Positions 24,212 through 34,307 of a stretch of DNA of 64,000 nt are shown here, in pieces. The notes beneath the pieces are model-generated. The model had not been told where the DNA came from. It ran no database searches and was given only the letters and a program-made list of their open reading frames with translations. The stretch spans positions 34,481,145 through 34,545,144 of the forward strand of contig JAULJL010000001.1 of the NCBI GenBank assembly GCA_030761205.1. The letters are read 5' to 3'. This DNA comes from Fremontodendron californicum (taxonomy: Eukaryota > Streptophyta > Magnoliopsida > Malvales > Malvaceae). Both the position numbers and the translations under genes were made by a program. Each line of letters begins with the position of its first letter. Positions within the stretch are counted from its first letter, which is position 1.

Positions 24212-24610
24212 TGTTATAGGTTTTTCCTTTTGAGTTTGAACAATTGTTTCATTCTGATAAGTAGTCGTTAGTATAAAGAAGGCTTGGTATAATTTCAGAC
24301 TTGTTTATAATAGTCCTTGTAATAGTTCATGTTGGTGAGCCCTGCTCATCAGAGTCAGTGGCACTGTGGGTATTTTTACTTTTAATTCTGTTAGTGGTTG
24401 TTACCTTGGTTACCGAGATTCCAGGAAGCTAGGATCGTTCATATATCATGTGTGTGATCCCTTAGTGGATTTTCATGGAAGAATATACACAAGAATTCTC
24501 TCTATCTCTTTCTATCTGTCTCCCTCTATATTTTTTTCTTTTCTCTTCTGTTCTGGATTTCTTCTCTGGATTTATTTTATGCTTACCATTTCTGTATTTC
24601 AGCTGTATTA
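24212..24610 (+). repeat. 3' LTR of the chromodomain gypsy element (399 bp)
   Basis: Starts TGTTATAGGTTTTTCC after the purine-rich ATCAAGAGGGTAA and ends CAGCTGTATTA, followed by the GAATG target duplicate at 24611-24615. Confidence 0.88.
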
Positions 24611-24617
24611 GAATGTG

Positions 24618-24727
24618 ATGCCATCGCCAGGGATCCATCACCGGCCACCATTCCTTTCGTTTTCAAGGGACGATATTCTAATAGATCCAGAGGTTTTCCA
24701 TTCATTTGAGTCTCAGTTTCACCCTAG
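24618..24727 (+). pseudogene. Possible captured first exon in the CACTA element
   Basis: Directly after the gypsy target duplicate an ATG opens a 36-residue frame (MPSPGIHHRPPFLSFSRDD...ESQFHPR) ending at a good donor, CCTAG|GTAGGA. Upstream, across the gypsy insertion, lies 5'-leader-like sequence. I do not recognise the peptide. If spliced directly to the UEV1-like exon the frame would be wrong, so this may be a piece of another gene or a decayed one. Confidence 0.3.
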
Positions 24728-25355
24728 GTAGGATTTCTTGTCTCCCTGCTTCAAATATCTCGTTAACTGGATTTCCCATATGAACCACCCTTCATTTTTG
24801 TTGGGCATTTGAGTTGTTTATGATATGGGTTTCAATTTGGTTACAATCTTTGGTTGGGTAGATTCTGAAGATAATGTGATATAAAGAACAAAACTAATTA
24901 TTTATTTCTGTCTTCTTTGTTTGATTTTCTTTTTACAGAAGTAATATTTGCTTTTGTTCACTTATTTATTTTTTGTTCATATATATTTGTGCTTTTTTTT
25001 TAAATTTAATTGATTTGGATCTCAATATTTTAAATATGAAATTTAAAAGCATTCTATTCTTGTAGTTATTTATAAATTTTTAGTAATAAAATAGAAAAGT
25101 AAAATTGAAGAAGATTAATTATCAAATAGAATGAGTATTGTTAGATTAAACGAATTCAGAATTGAAAGGTCTCTTTTCAATGAATTTATGGTGTGAGATT
25201 ATTAAAAAATTTCATCTTAGACTTGGGACTTGTAAAAATCTGAAAATATTTGGTACTTTTTAGATTAAAAATATTCAATAAGATGTTGTATTTATATCGC
25301 CTACATGCATTTCTGTTTCTTCCTTTGTGGTGATTTTTGTTTTGCCTGTTGTTAG

Positions 25356-25481
25356 ACTGTACATGAAGGTCGAATCTATCAGCTGAAGCTGTTCTGTGCT
25401 AAAGATTATCCGGAGAAGCCACCAAGCATTCGTTTTCATTCAAGGATCAACATGACTTGTGTTAACAATGAAACTGGAGTG
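25356..25481 (+). pseudogene. UEV1: Captured exon of a UEV1/MMZ ubiquitin E2 variant inside the CACTA element
   Basis: A 126-bp open exon (42 codons, no stop) encodes TVHEGRIYQLKLFCAKDYPE, KPPSIRFHSRINMTCVNNET and GV. This is the central part of the ubiquitin-conjugating-fold of plant UEV1/MMZ proteins, catalytically inactive E2 variants that pair with UBC13 to build K63-linked ubiquitin chains. It is bounded by an acceptor (CCTGTTGTTAG) and a donor (GTATAC) in intron-like AT-rich sequence, so genomic DNA rather than cDNA was captured. No upstream or downstream UEV1 exons are recognisable within the element. The parent gene is not in the window. Near-perfect conservation of the reading frame suggests recent capture. 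Confidence 0.75.
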
Positions 25482-26329
25482 GTATACTATTAATGTTACA
25501 TTCATTTGCGGTGCTATAATCAGTTTATTTTATCTAATGATTTGCAATGATAATTTTTAGATGAATCAAAAAGTACGCAGATTATTTACTTTAGGTCTAA
25601 TTATCTGCAATGATAGTTTTAAGATTAATAGAAAAATAGAGATTATTTAGTTTGGAATGTTTCGATGGAATAAGTTTCATAGGACTCCATTCTTTTTTTG
25701 TCATTATATTTGGTGTTTGATCAAGTTTGTTTGGAAAACATATTTAACTTTATCTTCTTATTTTTTCCCAAATTCAAAGGTTGAAGAAGTTGCAAAACCT
25801 TTCACCAAGGTTGAAGAAGTTGCACACGTTTCTACTTGCTTGCCTTCTTAGAAGTCTCTTATCAGGTAATTTGCAACTCAAAATAAAGTTGTCTTATATA
25901 TTGCTCTGTGCGTGACTGTCTACATGTCTTTGTATTGTAAAGTTGTATCTAGCTTCTAGCAATAACAAATAATCTTTCTGTTGGTTGCAACTTCTCAGGT
26001 TTAAATTCTATCCTTGCTTTCTTGATCAAGGCAACTTGGGAAATTTGCTTGAAGTATCGTCTTTGCTTTCTTGGACAAGGCGGAACTAAAGATGAAGCTT
26101 ATACTAGTGATCATTGCAATTGTTTTTCAATTTTCTCTTGTGTTATTGTACTCAAAAATTGAATATATGGTGCAAAGTCTTGTAAATTGCAATAGGAATC
26201 ATACTATTGTTTTTGATAATTTAATGGATCTAGATGAGTTTAGTAACTATTGGTGCACATTCTTTATATTTTGTTTATTTTTATACTAAAAATTACGTTA
26301 GAAAGACTCCTTTTAGTGACTATGCTCGT

Positions 26330-26369
<40 letters not shown>

Positions 26370-26409
26370 AATAATATAATTAAATATATATATAACAATA
26401 TTATATATA
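25482..26409. other. CACTA interior right of the captured exon
   Basis: Intron-like AT-rich DNA. It holds a 24-bp tandem duplication (GGTTGAAGAAGTTGCA units near 25780-25825) in a short frame ending CLPS, a second short frame at 26071-26289 without recognisable motif, and a TA microsatellite at 26332-26366. Confidence 0.4.
26332..26366. repeat. (TA)n microsatellite
   Basis: About 17 uninterrupted TA units inside the right arm of the CACTA element. Confidence 0.9.
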
Positions 26410-26750
26410 TTCCATATTAAAAATGAGTTTTTATAATGATGACATTTTTCGCCACAAATAATTTCAATATTTGTGAGAGTTATTTTTAGAAACTAATAAA
26501 ATGAATATTTGTGAGAATATTCTTGTCACAAGTAGGAATCTATTTGTGATAACAAGTTTGTCACTTTTAGAGTCGACAAAAATTGTGACAAAAAATTAGA
26601 ATTATTGTGACAATTTCTTTTAAGTCTCACTACTAAAATAGTGACTGATTTGTGACGACTTGAAAAATCGTCACAAACATTTGTAGTGACTAAATTTTAT
26701 GCTTTTAGTGACAATTTTTTCTTCCACTAAAAATGCATTTTCTTGTAGTG

Positions 26751-26830
26751 TTTACATGTAAAAGTTACGTCTTTATAAGATAACTTTTATAATACAAAAG
26801 TTGTTTTTATAAGATAACTAATCATGAATA
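26751..26830. repeat. Short tandem repeat flanking the CACTA insertion (right half)
   Basis: TTACATGTAAAAGTTACGTC followed by TTTATAAGATAACTT mirrors the left flank (16390-16423: TTACATGTAAAGTTATGTC then TTTACAAGACAACTT). Removing the CACTA element leaves about three tandem units of roughly 35 bp, so the transposon landed within a minisatellite-like tract. Confidence 0.55.
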
Positions 26831-26986
26831 ATTATAATTTTCAAAATTTAATTATTCTAAAATTATAATTATAATAAAATTAATTGTTTTATATATTCTA
26901 TAAACTTGACTTTTCTAGATAATATAAGATTGGTTACCTACCAACATTATAAACTACTAACAAAAGGTCCAATCGAGGGAGCAGCT

Positions 26987-27076
26987 ATGGAGGAGAAGAA
27001 GCCGAAAAGGACTAAACTACGTAAACCCTTAATGTTTGCAGGGTCAGCATTTCTTGTGTCTCTCATAGTTTGTTAG
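26987..27076 (+). CDS. Small basic/hydrophobic ORF, 29 aa, unrecognised
   Basis: The frame reads MEEKKPKRTKLRKPLMFAGS then AFLVSLIVC and stop: a strongly basic N-terminus followed by a hydrophobic stretch like a single membrane segment. It lies in single-copy-looking DNA 240 bp right of the CACTA element, with GCAGCT before the ATG. It could be the first exon of an unannotated gene, a microprotein, or chance; nothing else supports it. Confidence 0.15.
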   Translation: MEEKKPKRTKLRKPLMFAGSAFLVSLIVC

Positions 27077-28335
27077 TTATTAACTTACTTAGAGCACTAA
27101 AAAATAAAATTGCGAGTATTAGTAAGCTTTATTTTTCATTTATACACTGACGATAACCTTTGATGCTGCATACTAACCATAAAGTCGCCTTTTGACTTCT
27201 GAGAATCTGATTGTGGTTTGCATTGTTCATGCTTTTAAATTTCAAGATCAGATAGGCATCTGCTTCAACTAAACTAAAACTAGAACAATGAGATTAGTGT
27301 TAGTCTGCCAGAATATATAGACATATATTCTTGGCATAGAAGGTCATGGCCATGCTTAGTGCCTTGCAGGTGCAAAATTTCCCAAGCTCTCCAAGTTTTA
27401 TCTGGCAAATTGAAATAAAATGTTTAAAAAACGTAACATTTAAGTTTATGATCAAAGGGGTTCTGACTTCTGAGAACAAAGTCCGTAAACATCCTGATTG
27501 TTAGAGTGAATGCTTCATTAAAGTCAGTGCAACAATGGATAAGGCATTTCAGTGATGACAACCTGTCCACCAGCCATCTTTTGACCAAAATACTGAATTT
27601 TTCAGAGTTGTTCCAGATATTATAGGATGAACTGATGAAGGAGACAAATCATAAAGATTTGGTTTAAATTTCATGGTGGGGCATGTTCAGCGTCTCAATG
27701 ACCCTACATCATGAACGTACATTGAACAAAAAACCATTATTGAGCAATTATACAAGGTCAGCAGATTCAGACTGTGATCTTAATTTCCTTTTGGTATGCA
27801 TGCATGCATGCAGCTGTATATTTATCTTGTTTGAAGTTTGAACTCCTAAAATGGTAAGATTTACCCTGAATTGTAAACCTTTATTGGAGTTCTAGAGAAT
27901 GTTCTTCAGAAGTCACATTCAACTATAAACCACGAGCCTGAACTGTCAGCTGACCATATATTATAAGTGTGCAAATCTTAGATGCCTTAGCTGGAAGAAG
28001 GTAGTTCACAATCAATGCAGATCTTAACAACTAAAAAATTTCCCAAGTTGTTGAAATCTAGTGGGTAGAGACTATACTTCTTAGGTAACTTTGACAAGCT
28101 CAAGCAGAGATAAGGTTTTTGAAACAGAATTGCATTATTACCTAATGTGCATGCCATGTGACATTGTGTGTAATTGCAAGTGGTTTTGTACTGTAAAAAT
28201 AAAGCAGCACCTCTTCAAACATGAGCAACAGAAAATTTCCAATTTGAGGTTGCATTGAAAAGCTGTTAACTAGTCAGAACATACTAGTAAAATATAGATT
28301 TCTGTCATTTATTCCATACTTGTCGGAAAACACAG
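27077..28335. other. Low-repeat intergenic DNA, no gene seen
   Basis: Moderately AT-rich unique-looking sequence without long open frames. It contains a short (ATGC)n run near 27797-27813 giving overlapping CATGCA motifs. No RNA gene was recognised. Confidence 0.4.
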
Positions 28336-28343
28336 CCAACATT

Positions 28344-28527
28344 CTATGTTACCCGGACTCGGGGTGAGTGTCGGATAAGGATATGTATCTGATAAGAGTA
28401 TGCTCAATTTTTTAAAAAAATTCATATATGTGGAGGATCATACCTCCATAACCATGTCCGAATATGTGTCGGACGCAAGTGTTGGACACCGATACTTTAG
28501 GGAAAATGAAAAGTCCAAGTAACATAG
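28344..28527. mobile_element. Short MITE (184 bp) with CTATGTTAC ends
   Basis: Ends CTATGTTACCCGGACT and AGTCCAAGTAACATAG are inverted repeats; an 8-bp target duplication CCAACATT flanks it (28336-28343 and 28528-28535). The interior repeats GTGTCGGA-type motifs. A diverged relative lies at about 31862-32056. Confidence 0.75.
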
Positions 28528-28535
28528 CCAACATT

Positions 28536-29806
28536 AATAGACAAATTGGAAGAGATGCAGCAGAAGATGAGGTGGAGAAAACGTTTGATTAAAACCCAGA
28601 ATTTATATCATTTCTCCTATGCTTCTATCCTCTTGTTGTTTACTCCTGATATACATACAGATTGTCTAATCATGTTTGTTTCAATCTTCTCCATTCTATT
28701 CTTTTTTTTTTAATTAAAAATATTAAATATCCATTCCTCTCAAGTCTCAAGTACTTTTGTCAAACAAAGCTAACAAGGACATATTTTACAGATAAGTTCA
28801 GTCTGGCTCTTGGAATGCCATAAAATGCCAGTCATTTTCTCATTATAAGCTGACCCAGCAAATAAAGATTTTTTTAAGACCACATAGAGCCTAGAGGTAC
28901 TTCAAATTCAAACCAAATACAATGAAAAGGAAGATCTTTTAATAATTAAAATTCAGATTGGATGAACAGCTGCAAATGGCTAAATTTGCTTTCTCAGGAG
29001 ATCTGATTCTTATGCTACTTACTCCTTCATATCAAGGATGCCGACAGAAAAGTTAATGATTTTTCTTTAATGAACAGGTAAATGGCAGCTGTTTTGAGAA
29101 CGAAATATGAAGCGTTGAGGCATTCAACGGTCGAGGCAACAATTGCATTTCAATTTAAAGATCAATTCTTCAACTCAACTGTCTTGTCAATACTGAATTA
29201 TTAGCCAATAATGAAGAGTGAAAACTCAAGAGTAGCAATGACTATTTACAAAATTGAAAAAATTAATCATTTGCAGCTTTTGCCTTAATAATCCAGAACC
29301 ATTTGTCAGAATCCTTTATCTAATCTGGATGTTCAAAAGCTACAAGATACCCTGAGTTCCTTCAAATTTATGAATTTTGGAAGAAGTAGAACTTCAGCTT
29401 TGTGTCTGACAGCTACCTTATAACCAAAACCAAAAGAAATCACTTGAGAGCAAAGGTTTTTTAGGATAGCAAAAAATAAATGAGAAGAGTAAGGCCTTAT
29501 AAAAGGAAAATCATATTAAATCATTCAATCTTTTAAAGAACATCTCAGCATGTCTACAAGCAGACATATGGCAGCCAAGAAACTAATGACTGAAAAGCAT
29601 TGTTGGAATTAGACCAGATAAAATAGGTTCATTAACACAAAACTGAATTCTAATATGGATGTTTATAAAAGATCCGATCATTGTCATTCATGACTCTAAA
29701 ACTGATATTCACACTTAACTTTTAAATCTTGATCCCTCCTCAAAATTCAAATTTGAATCTTCTGAAGGATCTTGGATTGCTCTGAGTCTATATTTAGGTA
29801 AACAAT
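28536..29806. other. Low-repeat intergenic DNA, no gene seen
   Basis: No convincing coding sequence, repeat or RNA gene; unique-looking sequence with short T-rich runs. Confidence 0.35.
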
Positions 29807-29814
29807 CATATTTG

Positions 29815-30212
29815 GGTTTAAGTATCCACATAGTCCCTATATTATAGTGAAAAGAGTAATTTAGTCTCTGTACTGTAAAAGTGAGTAATTTAGTCCTTAA
29901 ACAATTAAAATAGATGCAAATAAGTAAAATTGATAATGGTGTTAATGAAAAATCGTTAAAAATGCTGATGTGGACTCGTAAAATCTAACAGAATTAATGA
30001 CTTGAAATAAAACATGACTTGAAAAATATATAAATCTGTTAGATTTTAGAGTCTACGTCAGCATTTTAATGGTTTTTCATTAAAATCGTTATCAATTTTA
30101 CTTATTTGCACATATTTCAATTGTACAGAGACTAAATTATTCACTCTTACAATACAGAGACTAATTTATTTTTTTTACTACAATACAGAAACTATATGGG
30201 TACTTAAACTAC
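29815..30212. mobile_element. Long-TIR MITE, Mutator-like (398 bp)
   Basis: The two halves are inverted copies of one another over about 190 bp (left GTTTAAGTATCCACATAGTC, right read inward GTTTAAGTACCCATATAGTT; then shared AATTTAGTCTCTGTA and GCAAATAAGTAAAATTGATA), so the element would fold into a near-complete hairpin. It is flanked by CATATTTG (29807-29814 and 30213-30220), extendable to 9 bp with one mismatch. No coding capacity. Confidence 0.75.
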
Positions 30213-30220
30213 CATATTTG

Positions 30221-31861
30221 TGCTGTTAGGAAATATATTGTTGTTTTTGTCATCACCTATCTGATCAAAGTTAATATTCAATAATTCAACCAAAAATCTT
30301 AGGCCCATAGATCGTGACAAGATAAAATTTACATCTTCCAAAACGCCCATCTCATTTTTTCCACTCCAAGAAATCCAGCTTGGAAACCCTGCAAGTTAGC
30401 TGTCAAAATAAAGGCGTAGAGTGTAAGTAGGCAAAGACTTATAGACCATCAGCTGGAAAGTCCAAAGGCTAAATTGCAGTTAATGCAATAATAGACGAAA
30501 TGTCGAAGTGATTTAGTTCACATAAGCTTTCATAAAATCAGATTAATGAGACTTTCAGTTTCTTTTCACAGTTTAATGAGGAACAGCTTGAGCACAGCAG
30601 AATGCCAGAAATGACTTCCACAAAAAATGTTACACGTCAAAGAATTTGAAGGCAGTGAAGTGCTTGCTTGTTGGGCCCTGAAAGCACAATAGATTGACAA
30701 GTTTCACTCACAGATCGCAGCACATCTTTTTGTGGTTGAAAATTGGCGGTGGTCAAGTGGCTTGTATTTTGCAGTAAGCTGCGAACTAGTTGGAACGCTA
30801 TGTGTTATATCAATTGAAAGGAAAGCCACATATTTTGATCATTATTAGTTAATTTAATTAGAAATGGCCCCAATTTGAGGCCCTTCCGGAAATATTAATG
30901 TCACTGCTTTAGAACATCCTCTGCACTTTTGAAAGTACATCCGCAGATTTTTAACATGATATAAATATGATATATTTAATAAATATAAATATAATATAAT
31001 AAATATAATATAATATATTTAAATATAATTAATATGATATATTTAATACATGTATTATATTTGTATTTAAAATTTTGATACATTTAATAATTTGTATTGT
31101 ATTTATATTTATACAATTGATACGAGAATAAAATATGAAACATGACACGTATATACAAATTGACAAATCTACTTAAAAAACTAAAACATAGATAAAGCAA
31201 AACGTCTTTTTTTCCCTTGAGAAGGGTTTTAAAGATCCAAAAATAGAAACCCAATTCCGAAATATTGGATAATTAGATAACTTCAGTCTGACAACACTCT
31301 GCTTGAATTCTACCAAAACTTCAAAGAAGCAGTTACGTTGCAAAGCTAAAAGTAGATAAGATTTTTGGACATACTTATGCTTCATGCAGTTTCATGTAAT
31401 TTTTTTAAGACAATCTGCACGAGTAAATAGGGCAGGTCAGTAAAAGTCAAGAAAAGAGTGATTAATACAATGAGACTTTTCGGTTTAATTATCTTTTTCA
31501 ACTTTTAAAAACTTGAAAAACATATGGGAGATGAATAGTGGGTTTTTCCGATGTCACTTTATGCGCAGTCATTTTCACATGAAAAGCCTAATAATGGCTA
31601 AAATAGCTGACTTGGCAACTACAGATATTCTTGAAACTTGAAAGTACACATAAATAAGCTCACTTCAATTGCCAGCCAATAAGTAATTAAAGTTTGGAGT
31701 TTTATGACAGCCATTGAGGTGTTCCGACTGTTCTGACAGCCTCTCCCATCCTTTTGGTAGGTAGCAAAATGGTTAAATTCACTTACTCTGGAGTCTGGAG
31801 ATGTTATATGCCACCAACCATGCCTCTGCTGCATATATCAAGAAATGGGGACAGAAGGAGT
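30221..31861. other. Low-repeat intergenic DNA with an AT-rich block
   Basis: No gene seen. From about 30955 to 31135 short ATAATATAAATA-type units repeat irregularly. Elsewhere it is unique-looking with short open frames lacking motifs. Confidence 0.35.
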
Positions 31862-32056
31862 CTATATTGCTCCGATTTTTTTTTTTTTTTATATATTCAT
31901 ATTCGATATTCGTGTTCGGTACATATACGGATATAAGTATAGGATATGAGCCTCTAAAGACTCTCTAAATACATGAAAAAACATTAAAAAAAATAAATAT
32001 ATCCGTATCAGACACATACTTATATCCAACATTCACATTCAAATCCGAGTAACATA
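31862..32056. mobile_element. Diverged relative of the CTATGTTAC MITE
   Basis: Right end AAATCCGAGTAACATAA matches the inverted end of the 28344 element, and the left end CTATATTGCTCCGATT is a mutated form. Interior again has GTGTTCGG/ATCCGTATCAGACAC motifs. No clear target duplication, so boundaries are approximate. Confidence 0.5.
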
Positions 32057-32347
32057 AGAGGGAGGGAGTCCCTGAGGTTTCCTTCAACAGTAGTAATAGA
32101 GGCTGTTGTAATGAGAGAGAATTGATGTCTGAACCATACAATTGAACATTAAAAACAATTATTATGACTCTACTGGAAACAGCAAATATGACTTGCCTAT
32201 TCACATTTATTAGCAGCCAGAAAGCTTGAGCGAAGTTCAATGCTCTGAGTAATTAGTCCAACAATAACAACATCGATCGACATAGTCAAAGCAATCATTG
32301 GCATTGCCACTCTTTACAACTTTCACAAGCATATTCATGTAACTTGG

Positions 32348-32444
32348 CAGGAGAAAATACATTTATGGAATTACAAACTCTATCAGAATGCACATCCAGG
32401 AGAAAATACATTTATGGAATTACAAACTCTATCAGAATGCATAA
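32348..32444. repeat. Two-copy 49-bp direct tandem duplication
   Basis: CAGGAGAAAATACATTTATG ... TATCAGAATGCA occurs twice in tandem, starting at 32348 and 32397, essentially identical; a recent local duplication. Confidence 0.85.
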
Positions 32445-32687
32445 ACAACCCTAAACAGTTTGAATTTATTAGCTGAGAGAGATTTGTGGCTGTTAATTTA
32501 GCTAGAAATCATTTACATGTTGAAGTGCATGGAGTCCAACTAAAGAGAATTTTGTATTTATTTTCATGGGAAAACTTTGGTCAATGAACCCAATGTGCTC
32601 ATTTCAAGGAAAAGGCTAGCGCATTAAACAACCCTATATATGAATTCTGAAATGTCAGTGTTTAAAAAAGTGGCTTCAATAACATAC

Positions 32688-32798
32688 CTGGACAGTCCAC
32701 ATCCAGAAATTCAATAGTCCTTTCCTTCTTTGAAGCTGGTCATTGCAACATCTTCTCTTAAACGGGTGATGATAGAACCTATCTGCTTTTTGCAATAC
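32688..32798 (-). other. Possible spliced non-coding exon downstream of the ROH1-like gene
   Basis: On the minus strand this 111-bp block is bounded by TTGTTCTTGCAG (polypyrimidine acceptor) and CAG|GTATGT (consensus donor). No frame through it is convincing. A consensus donor GTAAGTGTG lies at 34274, 33 nt past the ROH1-like stop codon, so this could be part of a spliced 3' UTR. Inference only. Confidence 0.3.
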
Positions 32799-32999
32799 CT
32801 GCAAGAACAACAAATTCTGCTTGCAAAGAGAGAGAGTTAATGTCCTGCAACTCTTGCCAGGCAAGGGCTACAAAACTGCATGCACAGCAGAAGTTACTCC
32901 AAACTGCATTAGGGGAAAAAAGATTTAAGAGGTGGGATTACTATGCTGAAATATGTGGCAAGAAACTTTGTGGTATAGGGGACACAGGAAGCCTACACT

Positions 33000-34307
33000 G
33001 AAGCAATCATATTAAACACAAGACAGTTGCAATTAATCCTTAATAAAAAAATAAAAAGGAACAACACTTCATCTAATGCACATAGCCTTATGTCAATCCA
33101 GATCTCTTATCCTTCAATGCTTTCTCACTAGCATAATGCAGGTAGGCAAAATTAATACACTTAAGAAATCCACCATCAACGGTGGCGTATTCCAGCAAAT
33201 CCAATTTAGAAAGCCATGCTCAGGTCCACTGCACAAGAAAAAGAATTTTAATGGAGATCAATTATCTTCCATCTCGCAGCAAGCTGGGAATAGATAAAGT
33301 GTTGCTTTTGAAGCGCACGAGAGAAGGGTAAAGCACAGTCAGAGGTTCTTGGGATGATTTGCATGATATAACAGCTTGACGAAGTATTTTTCTTTTAAAA
33401 ATGACAAAGTGACAAAAATTTTCATAAAATCAAAAGGCTACCAAGGACTTCAATCAAGATTAAATGCCAGAATTTGCTCAATAAGATCATATTCCTTTTA
33501 CAGCGGGATACAAAGCAAACCAGAAATGATAACTTCTGTTTTAGCAGTGCAACTCACCATTAGGAGTCAAAATGCAAGACATGAGAATGAAAACATGTAT
33601 ACGGACGCTTTCAAACACTTATTGAACAACCGAAAAGGAAAAATGAAGACCAACAAATCTATCAGTGTTCTCTTCTACCAAGTACTTCAATTTCGTTGTA
33701 AATGTGAGATTTCTGTAGACCAGTCAATGAGTATTCTACTTACAAGCCCAAGAGAGCAAATAGACAGTTTCTTCATTCTAGAAGCCATCATACAGAAATT
33801 TTGCATTTCATCCAGTGGTTACAACTTTGTCCAAAGAGCTTACCAACAAAAGGAACTGTTTCATTCATCTTATAATCTAAAAGGCAGAATCTTAACAAAG
33901 AAGCACAAAAAGTATATACCATTGAAAAGTAGACAAAAATTTTGAACACAAAATCAACTACAGAACCAAGATGCAAATTTACTCAGAAATTTGATTATAC
34001 AATAACAACACAAAGCAGGACATCAGCAGCAGGACCAAAGGTCCAACTCCATATCCTCCTTTCTTTACACTGATATATGGTGATAATTGATAAATAGAAG
34101 AAAATCTTTTTTTGGGTTTTCCTCCTTACCCCTTTTAAATTTGGGGCGCATGCCTCAAATCCTTTTTCATTTCTTCTCCATCTTCATCTTCTCTTCTCTT
34201 TCGTCTTCATGATCCTCGAGTTCCCCCGAAGCCGAAAGCAAAAGACATTTGCAAGTTGCACATTTCACACTTACAATTTAAATCATCCCAACCCAACAAC
34301 AGACTTT
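33000..34307. other. 3' flank of the ROH1-like gene
   Basis: Presumed 3' UTR and downstream DNA of the minus-strand gene. A 189-codon plus-strand open frame (33376-33945) lies here, but its composition (Lys, Ser, Phe, Ile-rich, no domain) argues against coding. Confidence 0.4.

Larger units (their letters stand above)
19220..24610 (+). mobile_element. Chromodomain Ty3/gypsy retrotransposon (Reina-like), degenerate full-length copy
   Basis: LTRs lie at 19220-19609 and 24212-24610, with a 5-bp target duplication GAATG (19215-19219 and 24611-24615). The PBS is TGGTATCAGAGC (initiator tRNA-Met type). Domain order gag, PR, RT, RNase H, integrase, chromodomain fits a chromovirus; its small size (5391 bp) and short LTRs suggest the Reina clade. 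All domains are recognisable but split by several stops and frameshifts, so it is not autonomous now. The two LTRs are still very similar, apart from scattered substitutions and a short gap (CAAGTCGAG region present only in the 5' LTR), implying fairly recent insertion. Confidence 0.88.
16424..26750. mobile_element. CACTA-type (EnSpm) transposon, 10327 bp including nested elements
   Basis: The left end is CACTACAACAATTAAGG; the right end read inward on the opposite strand is CACTACAAGAAAATGCA. The 3-bp target duplication TTT lies at 16421-16423 and 26751-26753. Both ends (16424-16870 and about 26410-26750) carry many subterminal repeats of the form TTAGTGACAATTTT, TTCGTCACAAA and GTGACG in both orientations, as expected for transposase binding. 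No CACTA transposase (TNPA/TNPD-like) is recognisable, so it is non-autonomous or decayed. Inside are a hAT miniature element, a gypsy retrotransposon and host-gene fragments. Without the two nested insertions it would be about 4.3 kb. Confidence 0.8.

Noticed and set aside
16421..26789. A ~35-bp target-site duplication for the CACTA element
   Set aside because: The flanking similarity is imperfect and extends as a tandem array beyond each side; only TTT is an exact duplicate adjacent to the ends.
33376..33945. 189-codon plus-strand frame antisense to the presumed ROH1-like 3' UTR
   Set aside because: Composition is low-information (Ser, Lys, Ile, Phe), no domain or splice context; it fits a chance frame.
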